A stretch of 64,000 nt of DNA from Hymenobacter sp. UV11 (GCF_004684095.1 NZ_SRII01000006.1:372001-436000); one strand, 5' to 3'; shown: positions 1-9,080, counted from the stretch's first letter. Notes: generated by a model not told the origin, from the sequence alone. Program-made: numbers and translations.

Positions 1-1
1 G

Positions 2-262
2 TTTCCGCTGGCCTACGCCCTGGAGGCGGCCGCCGTGCAGCACTGGCTCACGCACGACTGGCGCCTTACCCTCCTGTTTGTCATTAGCTTACCGCTGGCC
101 GGCTTCTACGCCCTGGGCTACTGGCAAACGCTGAGCGCCCGCCTCAAGCGCCTGCGGGTGCGGCGGCTGCCGGGCAGCACGCTGGCTGCGCTGCAAGCAC
201 GGCGCGCCACCGTGCTGCGCCTGCTCGATGAGGCGCGGGCCGCTTATAGGCGTGTAGGGTAA
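2..262 (+). CDS. C-terminal end of a membrane protein (5' end outside window)
   Basis: An open frame enters from the left edge and ends at TAA 260-262. It contains one strong hydrophobic segment (around LLFVISLPLAGFYALGYW) followed by an Arg/Leu-rich cytoplasmic-looking tail of about 40 residues. The pattern resembles the C-terminus of Bacteroidota membrane-bound glycerolipid acyltransferases, but too little is present to name it. The last codons and the stop lie inside the left arm of a REP palindrome (250-315), so the natural C-terminus may have been changed by the repeat. Being coding is fairly sure; the family is a guess. Confidence 0.6.
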   Translation, partial: FPLAYALEAAAVQHWLTHDWRLTLLFVISLPLAGFYALGYWQTLSARLKRLRVRRLPGSTLAALQARRATVLRLLDEARAAYRRVG

Positions 263-315
263 GCTTCAGCTTGCCGTCGTTCGGCCGGTGGCAAGCTAAA
301 GCTTACCCTACACGC
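250..315. repeat. REP palindrome, copy 1
   Basis: Arms 250-275 and 290-315 are 26 bp and complementary except for one position, with a 14-base loop. The core reads GTAAGCTTCAGCTTGCC, and the arm itself can fold because AAGCT and AGCTT are complementary. The same core recurs at 1978, 2655 and 5538, and in degenerate form at 38375. It lies between two convergent genes and holds the stop codon of the left one. Confidence 0.85.
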
Positions 316-317
316 TG

Positions 318-1973
318 CTATTCATCCAAATACTGGTGTACAAACTTAATAGCCATGCTGCCCTCGCCCACGGCCGAGGCCACGCGGGCCATGGCGCCGG
401 CGCGGCCATCGCCAGCGGCAAACATGCCGGGTACGCACGTTTCGAGCAAGTAGGGCTCACGGTCTTTTTTCCAGGAAGCTTGGTAGCGCGGGTCGGCCAC
501 GAGGTCGCGGCCGGTGAGCAGGTAGCCCTTGGGGTCGCAGATGGCCAGGTGGCACACCCACTCGGTGCTGGGTTTGGCCCCAATGAAGATAAACAGCGCC
601 CGGGCGGGCCGCTTTTCGGGCTCCTGGCCGGCTTGCTGAATGACCACGGCTTCGAGCGCGTGCTCGCCGCAGGCTTCGCGCACTTGAGTGTGGGGTAGGA
701 TTTCGATGTTGGGCGTTTGAGCAATCTGCTCAATCAGGTAGGCCGACATGCTGGCGGCCAGGCTCTCACCCCGAATCACGATGAACACCCGCGAGGCAAA
801 CGTGGCCAGGTACATGGCCGCCTGCCCGGCCGAATTGCCCCCGCCAATAATGTACACCGGCTGGTTGCTGCAGCTGCGCGCCTCGGTGCGCGCCGCCCCG
901 TAGTACACGCCCGCCCCGCTGAGGCGCGCCAGGCCCGGCGCCTCCAGCACGCGGTAGCTGACGCCGGTGGTGAGCACCACGGCACGGGCCTTTATCTCCG
1001 TTTTATCACTCAAAGTCAGCACCTTGTAGCCGTCCTGAATGCAAAGGTCAACTACCTCCTGCGGGGCCATAAACTCGGCGCCCAGGCGGGTGGCCTGGCT
1101 CCAGGCGCGGTGAGCCAACTCGGCCCCGCTGAGGCCGGTCGGGAAACCCAGGTAGTTTTCGATGCGCGACGACGAGCCGGCCTGCCCGCCGGGCGTTTGC
1201 CGCTCGATGATGAGCGTTTTCAGGCCCTCTGAAGCGCCGTACACGGCGGCGGCCAGCCCGGCCGGGCCGGCGCCTATTACCACCACATCATACAGGTCTT
1301 GCTTGGCCTCGACCAGCAGGCCCAGGTGGCGGGCCAGCTCGGGCTTGTCGGGCTTGGCCACGGCCTGGCCATCAGGGCAAATGACAAACGGCAGGTCTTC
1401 GGGCGTGAAGCCGTTGGCTTCCATCAGCACTTTAGCCTCAGCATCCTTCTCAAAATCAAGCCATTGGTAGCTCACCATATAGCCGCTGAGAAAATCCTTG
1501 AGCTCGTGCGAGAGCGGCGACCACTGAAACCCAATGAGCCGCACACCCACAAATGCCGGCCGGTACGTGACCTGCCAGCTGGCCAACAAATCGTGCAAGG
1601 TGGGGTAGAGCAGCTGCTCGGGCGGGTCCCAGGGCTTGAGTAAATAGTAGTCGAGTTGCGCCGAATTGATGGCCTTGATAGCGGCCGTGGTATCGGCGTA
1701 GGCCGTGAGCAGCACGCGCTTAGCTTCCGGAAAAAGCTCGCGGGCACGGGTCAACACCTCTACCCCCTCTACCTCGGGCATGCGCTGGTCGGCCAGCACC
1801 AGAGCCAGCGGCTCGGCTCGGGCGCGCAGCTCGGTGAGGGTGCTGAGGGCCTCGGGGCCGGAATTGACGCTCAGGATGCGGTAGTCCTGGCGAAATTCCT
1901 GGCGCAGGTCGCGCGTGATGGCCGCCAGCACCTGGGCGTCGTCATCAACGGTAAGGATAATGGGCTTTTTCAT
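318..1973 (-). CDS. Receiver domain fused to thioredoxin-reductase-like FAD oxidoreductase
   Basis: This 551-residue protein has three parts. Residues 1-125 form a response-regulator receiver (acidic DDD at 10-12, phosphoacceptor Asp62 in LADQRMP, LLTAY and LLKPW motifs). Residues about 140-225 resemble a glutaredoxin fold with serines where the cysteines would be (SPLS). Residues about 228-551 are a thioredoxin-reductase fold with FAD motif GAGPAGLAAA and NAD(P)H motif GGGNSAGQAA. The redox CxxC expected just before the NAD(P)H motif is absent, so it should not act as a classical thioredoxin reductase. The cyclic-nucleotide-type histidine kinase at 2720-4117 lies upstream on the same strand and is the obvious partner; a REP-RAYT insertion now separates them. 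Substrate unknown. The ATG at 1973 lies five bases from a REP arm. Confidence 0.88.
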   Translation of the reverse strand: MKKPIILTVDDDAQVLAAITRDLRQEFRQDYRILSVNSGPEALSTLTELRARAEPLALVLADQRMPEVEGVEVLTRARELFPEAKRVLLTAYADTTAAIKAINSAQLDYYLLKPWDPPEQLLYPTLHDLLASWQVTYRPAFVGVRLIGFQWSPLSHELKDFLSGYMVSYQWLDFEKDAEAKVLMEANGFTPEDLPFVICPDGQAVAKPDKPELARHLGLLVEAKQDLYDVVVIGAGPAGLAAAVYGASEGLKTLIIERQTPGGQAGSSSRIENYLGFPTGLSGAELAHRAWSQATRLGAEFMAPQEVVDLCIQDGYKVLTLSDKTEIKARAVVLTTGVSYRVLEAPGLARLSGAGVYYGAARTEARSCSNQPVYIIGGGNSAGQAAMYLATFASRVFIVIRGESLAASMSAYLIEQIAQTPNIEILPHTQVREACGEHALEAVVIQQAGQEPEKRPARALFIFIGAKPSTEWVCHLAICDPKGYLLTGRDLVADPRYQASWKKDREPYLLETCVPGMFAAGDGRAGAMARVASAVGEGSMAIKFVHQYLDE

Positions 1974-1977
1974 AAGA

Positions 1978-2049
1978 ATGTGCGGTAAGCTTTAGCTTGC
2001 CATCAATTAACTATTCTATATTTACGGCAAGCTGAAGCTCACTGCACAT
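1978..2049. repeat. REP palindrome, copy 2 (upstream flank of RAYT)
   Basis: Arms 1978-2001 and 2026-2049 are 24 bp with about three mismatches. Core GTAAGCTTTAGCTTGCC. The right arm ends in CACAT, and the first two bases of the RAYT ATG (2048-2050) belong to it. On the other side the start codon of the receiver/oxidoreductase gene is five bases away. Confidence 0.85.
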
Positions 2050-2665
2050 GAAGACGTACTACCGGCGCAATTTGCCACATATTTTGCCGCCAGGTGCGCT
2101 CATTTTCTTTACATTTCGCTTAGATGGCTCACTTGCTGCCAGTACGTTACAGCAGCTAGCCGACGAGCGAGAGCTGGCTATTCAGCAAGCAATTCTCCAC
2201 GCTTCCTCACTCCATCAGCAAGCCGAAGCCATCGCAAAAATCAATAAGCTGCGCTTTGCCACCTACGACGCGCTGCTGGACGGCGCTACGCAAGGCCCCC
2301 GCTGGCTGAGCGAGCCAGCCGTGGCTAAACTGGTAGGAGCTGAAATTCATCGGTTGGAAGAGCTTGATGTTATAGTACTGGCTTACTGCCTGATGTCGAA
2401 CCATGTGCACCTGGTGGTGCAGCTACCTACAGCGCCTGGCTTTTCGGCCGCCCGCATGATGCAGCGGCTGAAAGGTCGCACCGCGCTGGAAGCAAATAAA
2501 TTACTTTGCCGGCAAGGTTTGACGTTCTGGCGGCATGAGAGCTACGACCATGTGGTGCGCAATGAGAAAGAACTAGAGCGGGTGATAGCTTACGTGCTGA
2601 ATAATCCGGTCAAAGCCGGGCTGGTAGACGACTGGACTAAATGGCCTTATTCCTATGTGCGGTAA
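2048..2665 (+). CDS. REP-associated tyrosine transposase (RAYT, Y1/HUH type)
   Basis: A 205-residue single-domain Y1 transposase. HUH motif is H119-V-H121 in SNHVHLVV, and the likely catalytic tyrosine is Tyr166 in HESYDH, followed by the family helix EKELERVIAYVLNNPVKAGL. The N-terminal FTFRL strand also fits. RAYTs are known to bind and nick REP hairpins in single-stranded DNA and are thought to spread them. This gene is bracketed by REP copies 2 and 3; its ATG lies in one and its TAA (2663-2665) in the other. It sits between a histidine kinase and its probable partner and opposes their transcription, so it looks like an insertion into a two-gene operon. Length is normal and no frameshift is seen, so it may be active. 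Confidence 0.93.
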   Translation: MKTYYRRNLPHILPPGALIFFTFRLDGSLAASTLQQLADERELAIQQAILHASSLHQQAEAIAKINKLRFATYDALLDGATQGPRWLSEPAVAKLVGAEIHRLEELDVIVLAYCLMSNHVHLVVQLPTAPGFSAARMMQRLKGRTALEANKLLCRQGLTFWRHESYDHVVRNEKELERVIAYVLNNPVKAGLVDDWTKWPYSYVR

Positions 2666-2730
2666 GCTTTAGCTTACCTTTTAGCTAATAATGCTAGTAG
2701 CAAAACGGCAAGCTAAAGCTTACCGCACAC
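2655..2730. repeat. REP palindrome, copy 3 (downstream flank of RAYT)
   Basis: Arms 2655-2678 and 2707-2730, 24 bp with a few mismatches. The left arm supplies the RAYT C-terminus Val-Arg-stop (GTG CGG TAA). The right arm, read on the minus strand, supplies the same Val-Arg-stop to the histidine kinase. Two unrelated convergent genes therefore end with the same repeat-encoded codons. Confidence 0.87.
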
Positions 2731-4117
2731 TGGGAAGCCACACCGAAAACCCGGTGCGGCCGGGCACCGACGTAGCCTCCAGCCGGCCGCCGTGCTCCTG
2801 CACGATGCGCCGGGCAATATCGAGGCCCAGGCCGCTGCCCTCGCCGGCGGGCTTGGTGGTGTAAAAAGGCTCAAACATATGGGCCAACACCTCGGCCGTC
2901 ATACCGCTGCCGTTGTCGATGATGCTGACGCAGACGCCGCCCGGCTGCTTGGCGGCTTGCACCGCCAGGGTGCCGCCGGTGGGGGGTAGGGCATCAATGG
3001 CATTATCTATCAGATTGGTCCACACCTGGTTGAGCTGGCCTACTTCGGCACGCACGGGCGGCACATCGGGGGCGTAATCGCGGGTGAGCTTGATGTTTTT
3101 CTGGCGCAGGGCGTAGTCGAAGATATTGAGAGTGCTATCGAGGCCGGCAGTTACATCGAGCAGCTCACGGCCGCCGGCGCGGTCCATGTGCGAGTAGGTT
3201 TTGACGTTGCCGACCAGCGTGCTGATGCGCTGGCTGGCCTCGCGAATGTCGTGGGTGAGGCGCAGCACCGACACGTGGCTTTCGAGCCAGGCCAGCGCGG
3301 CCGGCCGGGCCGCCACCGACAGCGGCGCCACCAGCGGCTCCAGGGTGGCGGCCGAGTGGCCGGCGTCTAATAAGTTGGGAGCCAGCGCGTAGCCGTCGGC
3401 GCAGCCCTGCGTTTCGAGCCAGTCGGCCAACGCGTCTTCGGCATCGGCGCGGGCCAGGGCCGAGCGGGGGGGTAGGGACTCGGCAGGCCCTCCCACGCTA
3501 AGTAGAGCCGCCACGGCCTCGGCGGGTGGGCAGGCCAGCAGCAGGTTTTTGAGCAGCACCGGCTTGTTTTTCAGCATATTGCCCAGGGCATCGGCGGCGC
3601 GGGCGATGGCGGCGGCGGGGTTGTTAAGCTCGTGAGCCAGGCCAGCCGAGAGCTTGCCCAGGGCGCGCAGCTTGTCGTCGCGCTCCTGGCCGCGCACCTC
3701 GTCTCGGGCGCGGTCGCTCATGATGCCCACCAGCCGCTGCACCAACTCGGGACTCACCTGCTCCAGGGCCGGAAACTCGGTGCGGGGCAACAGGTACAGC
3801 ACGGTTTCCCCAACAGCAATGCCTTCCCCTTTAAGCACTTGCAGCCGCGAATAAGGCAGCACCCCGCTGATACTACCCGCCGACACCTTGAATACCGGCT
3901 CCTGCGGCCCGGTACCGGTGCGGAAGTACTGCATGCCGCCGCGCACCACGCCCATCATCTTATCGGCGGGGTCGCCGGCGTGCACGATGGTTTCGCCGTC
4001 GGCATACTGGCACAGCTCGCCGGCTTGCAGCAGCCAGGCCAGCACTTCGGCGGGCAGGTTTTGGAAAGCCGTGATACCCGTAAGCGCGGCGGGGTCGAGA
4101 GGAAGTTGCTGAGCCAT
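2720..4117 (-). CDS. Cyclic-nucleotide-binding-domain histidine kinase
   Basis: 465 residues. Residues about 15-135 are a cNMP-binding-like beta roll (ADGETIVHAGDPADKM). A HisKA segment follows with phosphoacceptor His162 in LAHELNNPAAA, then a HATPase domain with N box (WTNLIDNAIDAL), G1 (DNGSGM) and G2 (GSGLGLDIARRI). No transmembrane segment is seen, so it should be a cytosolic sensor. Kinases of this form are often encoded beside receiver/FAD-oxidoreductase fusions, as here. The C-terminal Val-Arg-stop is encoded by a REP arm. Divergent from mcrB. The ligand is unknown; the cNMP fold in such proteins does not always bind a nucleotide. Confidence 0.92.
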   Translation of the reverse strand: MAQQLPLDPAALTGITAFQNLPAEVLAWLLQAGELCQYADGETIVHAGDPADKMMGVVRGGMQYFRTGTGPQEPVFKVSAGSISGVLPYSRLQVLKGEGIAVGETVLYLLPRTEFPALEQVSPELVQRLVGIMSDRARDEVRGQERDDKLRALGKLSAGLAHELNNPAAAIARAADALGNMLKNKPVLLKNLLLACPPAEAVAALLSVGGPAESLPPRSALARADAEDALADWLETQGCADGYALAPNLLDAGHSAATLEPLVAPLSVAARPAALAWLESHVSVLRLTHDIREASQRISTLVGNVKTYSHMDRAGGRELLDVTAGLDSTLNIFDYALRQKNIKLTRDYAPDVPPVRAEVGQLNQVWTNLIDNAIDALPPTGGTLAVQAAKQPGGVCVSIIDNGSGMTAEVLAHMFEPFYTTKPAGEGSGLGLDIARRIVQEHGGRLEATSVPGRTGFSVWLPSVR

Positions 4118-4237
4118 AGATATACTAACCGGCTGGCGGCACCGAAGTTAAGGGCTAGGCCAGCGCAGATTCAGGGTTAGTGCAGAGGCAAGTTGCGCAC
4201 AAAACTGGGGGCAACCCGCACGCTTGCCGGTCAATAG

Positions 4238-5545
4238 GTGTTCTTTTGCACCGTGAGCCCTGCCCCTACCCCCACCCCGCCGCCCGCATTGCTCACTCGC
4301 GAGCAGGTGCTGCGCGCCCTGCGCCTGGTAGAGCGCGAGGGCCGCCGCCTGCCGCCCAGTACCGTGTACGAACTGCTGTACCGCGGCCGCCGCTACCCGC
4401 CCCGCGCCGTGGCCGAGCTGGCCTATCGCCTGGCCCAGGCCAACCCCCAGGCGCGCTGGCCTCTCGCCGCCGGCCAGCCCACCAACGCCCAGCTCGAAGC
4501 CCTCGACTTCACCATCGCCGCCAAGCGGCCCATGCTGGCCGCCGGCTCGGCCCAGGACCACGAGCAGGCCGCCGAGCAACAGGCCGAAAACCTGTACGTG
4601 GGCTCCGAAACCTCCCTGCGCGGCTCGGCCATGGCCGAGCCCGGCGCGACTTATTCCCTACACCCCTATACGAAGGCCAACGCACTGACCGAGCTTTTTA
4701 TTACTGATAATGAGCTAGCTGACAGCCTGGCCGGCCTGCGCCGCCGCCGGGCGCTGCTACTGCAGGGACCACCCGGCACCGGCAAAACCTACCTGGCGCG
4801 CCGCCTGGCCTGGCTGCTGCTGGGCGCGCAGGATGAGGGCCGCATCGAGCTGGTGCAGTTTCACCCCAGCTACGGCTACGAGGATTTTGTGCTGGGCTTT
4901 CGGCCGGGGCCCAAGGGGCAGTTTGGGCTGGTGCCGGGCGTGCTGCCGCTGCTGTGCCAGCGCGCCGCCCAGGACCCCGAACGGCTGTATTTTCTCTTAA
5001 TTGACGAGCTAAACCGGGGCAACGTGGCCCGCATTTTTGGCGAGTTTCTGCTGCTGCTGGAGCCCGATAAGCGCGGCCCGGCCCACGCCCTGCGCCTGCC
5101 CTACGCCCCGCCCGAGGCGCCCCGGTTTTTCGTGCCCGAAAACCTCTACGTCATCGGCACGCTCAACCTGGCCGACCGCTCGTTGGCTCCGCTCGACTAT
5201 GCCTTGCGGCGGCGCTTTGCGTTCGTGGCCATGCGGCCGCAGTTTGGCGCGCCGCTGCGCAAGCTCTTGACGGATAAGGAGGTACCTATGCCACTCATCG
5301 AGCTGCTGCTTGAGCGCATGGCGGCCCTCAACCACGTCATTGCCGCCGACCCCGAGCTGGGGGCCGATTTTGAAATTGGCCACAGCTACTTCTGTGCGCC
5401 CCCTACCCCCCTCGGCGCGGCCGAAGCCAGCAGCTGGCTGCGGCTGATTTTTGAGCAGGAAATCGGCCCGCTGTTGGCCGACTACTGGCGCGAGCAGCCC
5501 GACAAAGCCGCCGCCCAGCTGCGCCGCCTGCTGGTTGACGTGTAG
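4238..5545 (+). CDS. mcrB: McrB-like AAA+ GTPase of a type IV restriction system
   Basis: Motor subunit of an McrBC modified-DNA restriction system. The AAA+ module runs from about residue 150 to the end: Walker A GPPGTGKT at 177-184, a SYGYEDF segment, Walker B LLIDELNRG near 253-261, and the McrB signature as GTLNLADRSLAPLDYALRRRF, where NLAD replaces the usual NTAD. Residues about 18-75 form a small N-terminal domain with LPPSTVYELLYRGRRYPPRAV that is not the E. coli DNA-binding domain; it recalls the ScoMcrA-type head. GTG at 4238 is the longest start; GTG at 4253 is also possible. The stop TAG (5543-5545) lies in REP copy 4, which separates it from mcrC. Confidence 0.9.
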   Translation: MFFCTVSPAPTPTPPPALLTREQVLRALRLVEREGRRLPPSTVYELLYRGRRYPPRAVAELAYRLAQANPQARWPLAAGQPTNAQLEALDFTIAAKRPMLAAGSAQDHEQAAEQQAENLYVGSETSLRGSAMAEPGATYSLHPYTKANALTELFITDNELADSLAGLRRRRALLLQGPPGTGKTYLARRLAWLLLGAQDEGRIELVQFHPSYGYEDFVLGFRPGPKGQFGLVPGVLPLLCQRAAQDPERLYFLLIDELNRGNVARIFGEFLLLLEPDKRGPAHALRLPYAPPEAPRFFVPENLYVIGTLNLADRSLAPLDYALRRRFAFVAMRPQFGAPLRKLLTDKEVPMPLIELLLERMAALNHVIAADPELGADFEIGHSYFCAPPTPLGAAEASSWLRLIFEQEIGPLLADYWREQPDKAAAQLRRLLVDV

Positions 5546-5635
5546 GGTAAGCTTTAGCTTGCCGTGAGGGGGTAACGTTGAATTGAAAACCTATTTGTCA
5601 ATTACTTATGGCAAGCTAAAGCTTACCCTACGCGC
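5538..5635. repeat. REP palindrome, copy 4 (between mcrB and mcrC)
   Basis: Arms 5538-5563 and 5610-5635, 26 bp and nearly perfect (GTAGGGTAAGCTTTAGCTTG and its complement), spacer 46 bases. It contains the mcrB stop codon, and its last base directly precedes the TTG used here as the mcrC start. Confidence 0.88.
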
Positions 5636-6667
5636 TTGATTCCGCTTGCTACCCTTTATTATTTGCTGTGCTACGCCTGGCAGCGCCTGCCCGAGCCAGC
5701 GGTGCTGCAAGCCACCGAGGCCGCGCCCTTTCACCGGCCGCTGGAGCTGCTGACGCAGATGCTGCTGCACGCCACGCGCCAGTTGCTGCGCCGTGGCCTG
5801 CCCCTCGCCTTTAGCAGCATCGAGCAAGAAACCAAGGAGTTGCGCGGCCGCATTGAACTAGCGCCCACCCTGAGCCGGGCGCTGCTGCCCCAGGGCCGGG
5901 CCGTGTGCCGCTTCGATGAGCTGAGCCCCAACCAGCCGCTTCACCAGCTGCTAGCCGGCACGCTGGCTGCCCTGGCCACGCACCCCGGCCTACCTCTGGC
6001 ACTGCGCCGCGAGGTGAGCGAGGTGCGCCGCCGCCTGCCCGCCAGCGTGGTGCCGCTGGTGCCGGCCGCGCCGGTATTCGGGGCGTTGCGGCGGCAGCGG
6101 CTGGCGGGAGCCGATGCCTTTTTGCTGCACCTGTGCGAGCTTATTTTTGATACCTCGCTGCCCGCGCCGGCGGCCGAAAGCCGGAGCCGCTTCCCCGATT
6201 TCCGGCGCGATGAGCGGCTGATGGCGCGGCTGTTTGAGCAGGCGGTGCGCAACTTCTACCGGCGCGAGCAGCGGCAGTACCGCGTGTTTGCCGAAACCAT
6301 TGCCTGGCAGGCCGAGGCCGCCCACACGCCCGACCTGGCGCTGCTGCCGACCATGCTCACCGATACGACGCTCGACAGCCCGGCCCGCAAGATTGTGCTC
6401 GATACCAAGTACTACGCCGCCGCGCTGCGCCCGCGCTACGACCAGGTGCGCCTCATCGCGCCGCACCTCTACCAGCTTTTTGCCTACCTCCAAAACCTGC
6501 GCCCTACCCCCGGCCAGGCGCTCGAAGGCATTTTGCTGTATCCGGCGGCCACGGCGGCCGTAGATGTGCGCTACACGCTGGGCGGCCACCCGGTGCGCAT
6601 CGCCACCCTCGATTTGCACCAGCCCTGGCCCGGTATCGCGGCCGACCTGCTGGCGCTGGTGGCTTAG
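5636..6667 (+). CDS. mcrC: McrC-like nuclease subunit of a type IV restriction system
   Basis: 343 residues, matching McrC in order: an N-terminal region with SSIEQETKELRGRIEL, a middle helical part, and a C-terminal PD-(D/E)xK nuclease core with Asp in PDLALLP and the DTK of VLDTKYY. McrC binds the McrB ring and cuts DNA. The frame has no ATG near its beginning. The first usable start is TTG 5636, the base after the REP right arm; the frame is open back to 5582, through that arm, with no better start and no clear ribosome site. The repeat may have displaced the original start. The frame is otherwise intact. Forms an operon with mcrB. Confidence 0.88.
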   Translation: MIPLATLYYLLCYAWQRLPEPAVLQATEAAPFHRPLELLTQMLLHATRQLLRRGLPLAFSSIEQETKELRGRIELAPTLSRALLPQGRAVCRFDELSPNQPLHQLLAGTLAALATHPGLPLALRREVSEVRRRLPASVVPLVPAAPVFGALRRQRLAGADAFLLHLCELIFDTSLPAPAAESRSRFPDFRRDERLMARLFEQAVRNFYRREQRQYRVFAETIAWQAEAAHTPDLALLPTMLTDTTLDSPARKIVLDTKYYAAALRPRYDQVRLIAPHLYQLFAYLQNLRPTPGQALEGILLYPAATAAVDVRYTLGGHPVRIATLDLHQPWPGIAADLLALVA

Positions 6668-6731
6668 TTGCCTACCCCCATTCAGCAGGGCCAAGGTCAA
6701 GTAACTGATAAATCTCTTGAGAAAAAAGCAC

Positions 6732-6768
6732 AAAAAAAGGCCTGCGCATCGCGGCGCAGGCCTTTTTT
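6732..6768. terminator. Bidirectional intrinsic terminator after mcrC and the lipoprotein gene
   Basis: Stem GGCCTGCGC (6739-6747) pairs with 6754-6762 around a six-base loop. It has a run of A on the left and T on the right, so it can end transcription from mcrC (rightward) and from the lipoprotein gene (leftward). Confidence 0.85.
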
Positions 6769-6805
6769 AAGAAATTTACATCCAGGCCCGAAAGCCTGGG
6801 CGTAA

Positions 6806-7006
6806 TTACATTTTCTTGGTGGTATCAGCCATCATAGCGCCGTCGGCGGGAGCGGTCGACATAGTCGAGGTCGAGTCCGTAGAGGTGCTCATGGTCGACT
6901 CGGTAGCGGGAGTCGTGGTAGTGGTTTCGGTCGTAGCGGTTTTCGACTCGCACGAAGCCAGGCCAACAGCCAGGAACAGGGCAGATACTTTCAGTACGTT
7001 GTTCAT
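6806..7006 (-). CDS. Small Thr/Ser-rich lipoprotein
   Basis: 66 residues: a signal peptide MNNVLKVSALFLAVGLASC ending in a lipobox (LASC, lipidated Cys19), then a low-complexity tail rich in Thr, Ser and acidic residues. The mature part has no recognisable fold and is probably an extended, surface- or periplasm-facing tail. It is divergent from the ECF sigma gene and shares with it a 145-base intergenic region holding two nested inverted repeats, so it may be a target of that sigma factor. Specific function unknown. Confidence 0.75.
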   Translation of the reverse strand: MNNVLKVSALFLAVGLASCESKTATTETTTTTPATESTMSTSTDSTSTMSTAPADGAMMADTTKKM

Positions 7007-7045
7007 CTTGAGGTAAATTTGAAAGGGGATTAACAGAAATCTGCT

Positions 7046-7140
7046 CTTAATGCCGCCACCACGGATAGGTAACCCAGTGGTTGCAAAAAAATATTTAAAA
7101 AAATCTCATGGGTTACTAATGCCTGTTAGCCAGCATTAAG
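7046..7140. promoter_or_regulatory. Nested inverted repeats in the divergent lipoprotein/sigma promoter region
   Basis: CTTAATGC (7046-7053) pairs with GCATTAAG (7133-7140), and inside it GTAACCCA (7069-7076) pairs with TGGGTTAC (7109-7116). The gaps on the two sides are nearly equal (15 and 16 bases), with an A/T-rich centre. A near-symmetric site between divergent genes fits a dimeric regulator, or two opposed promoters read by one sigma factor: GTAAC in the -35 position is plausible for ECF promoters. This is inferred from symmetry only. Confidence 0.5.
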
Positions 7141-7151
7141 CCCCGAAGCGA

Positions 7152-7748
7152 ATGAACATGGATAGCACCACGGCGCTGGCCGCCGACGCTCAGCTTATCA
7201 AAGCCATTCAGGGTGGCGACGAGCGGGCTCTCAGCCAGCTTTACCGCCTACACTGGCCGATGGTTTCGCACTTTGTGCTGCAAAATAGCGGCTCGGAGGA
7301 CGATGCCCGCGATGTGTACCAAGAAGGCGTGATGGTATTTTATGAGAAGGTGCGCGAAGGCTCTTTGGAGCTGAGCTGCCAGATTAAAACCTACCTCTAC
7401 GCCGTGTGCCGCCGCCTGTGGCTCAAGCGCCTCACCTCCAAAAGCCGGCTGCACGGTGTGCGCCTGCTCGATGAGGAAGAATACGGCCCCTACCTCAACA
7501 CGGGGGCCGAGGACGATGTGCAGGAAGCCGAGGAGCGCGACCGACGCTTCGCGACGATGAGCGAGGCGCTGACCCACCTGGGCGAGCCCTGCCGCTCGCT
7601 GCTCGAAGGCTTTTACCTGCTCGATAAATCGATGCTGGACCTCACGGCGGAGCACGGCTACACCAACGCCGACACCGCCAAAACCCAGAAATACAAGTGC
7701 TTAACGCGCCTAAAGAAGTTGTTTTTTGCTAGTTATAAAGAAGCCTAA
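7152..7748 (+). CDS. ECF-family RNA polymerase sigma factor
   Basis: 198 residues. Region 2 lies at about 12-85 (LIKAIQGGDERALSQLYRLH, then DDARDVYQEGVMVFYEKV). A linker follows, then region 4 at about 135-195 (LGEPCRSLLEGFYLLDKSMLDLTAEHGY), weakly helix-turn-helix. ECF factors direct polymerase to stress or envelope promoters and are held by an anti-sigma factor. The next gene, 40 bases downstream, encodes an anti-sigma-like membrane protein with a protease domain and is the likely partner. ATG 7152 is used; ATG 7158 is an alternative. Autoregulation through the upstream symmetric site is possible. Confidence 0.9.
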   Translation: MNMDSTTALAADAQLIKAIQGGDERALSQLYRLHWPMVSHFVLQNSGSEDDARDVYQEGVMVFYEKVREGSLELSCQIKTYLYAVCRRLWLKRLTSKSRLHGVRLLDEEEYGPYLNTGAEDDVQEAEERDRRFATMSEALTHLGEPCRSLLEGFYLLDKSMLDLTAEHGYTNADTAKTQKYKCLTRLKKLFFASYKEA

Positions 7749-7788
7749 CCTGTCGGACTGAGTTCCTGCCCCGCCCGACGCTACCACC

Positions 7789-8955
<1,167 letters not shown>

Positions 8956-8987
8956 GCTTTTCTCTCTTTTTTCTGCTAGTACTTGCA

Positions 8988-9016
8988 AGCCTCGCCTCAT
9001 TCGGCGAGGCTTTTTT
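8988..9016 (+). terminator. Intrinsic terminator after the sigma/protease operon
   Basis: Stem AGCCTCGCC (8988-8996) pairs with 9003-9011 and is followed by six T residues. Confidence 0.85.
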
Positions 9017-9080
9017 GGCGCCCTACCCCTGCAAAATCCGGCAGCTTCGCCCGGCGAAACCCGGCGCGAAAGGCCGCCCG

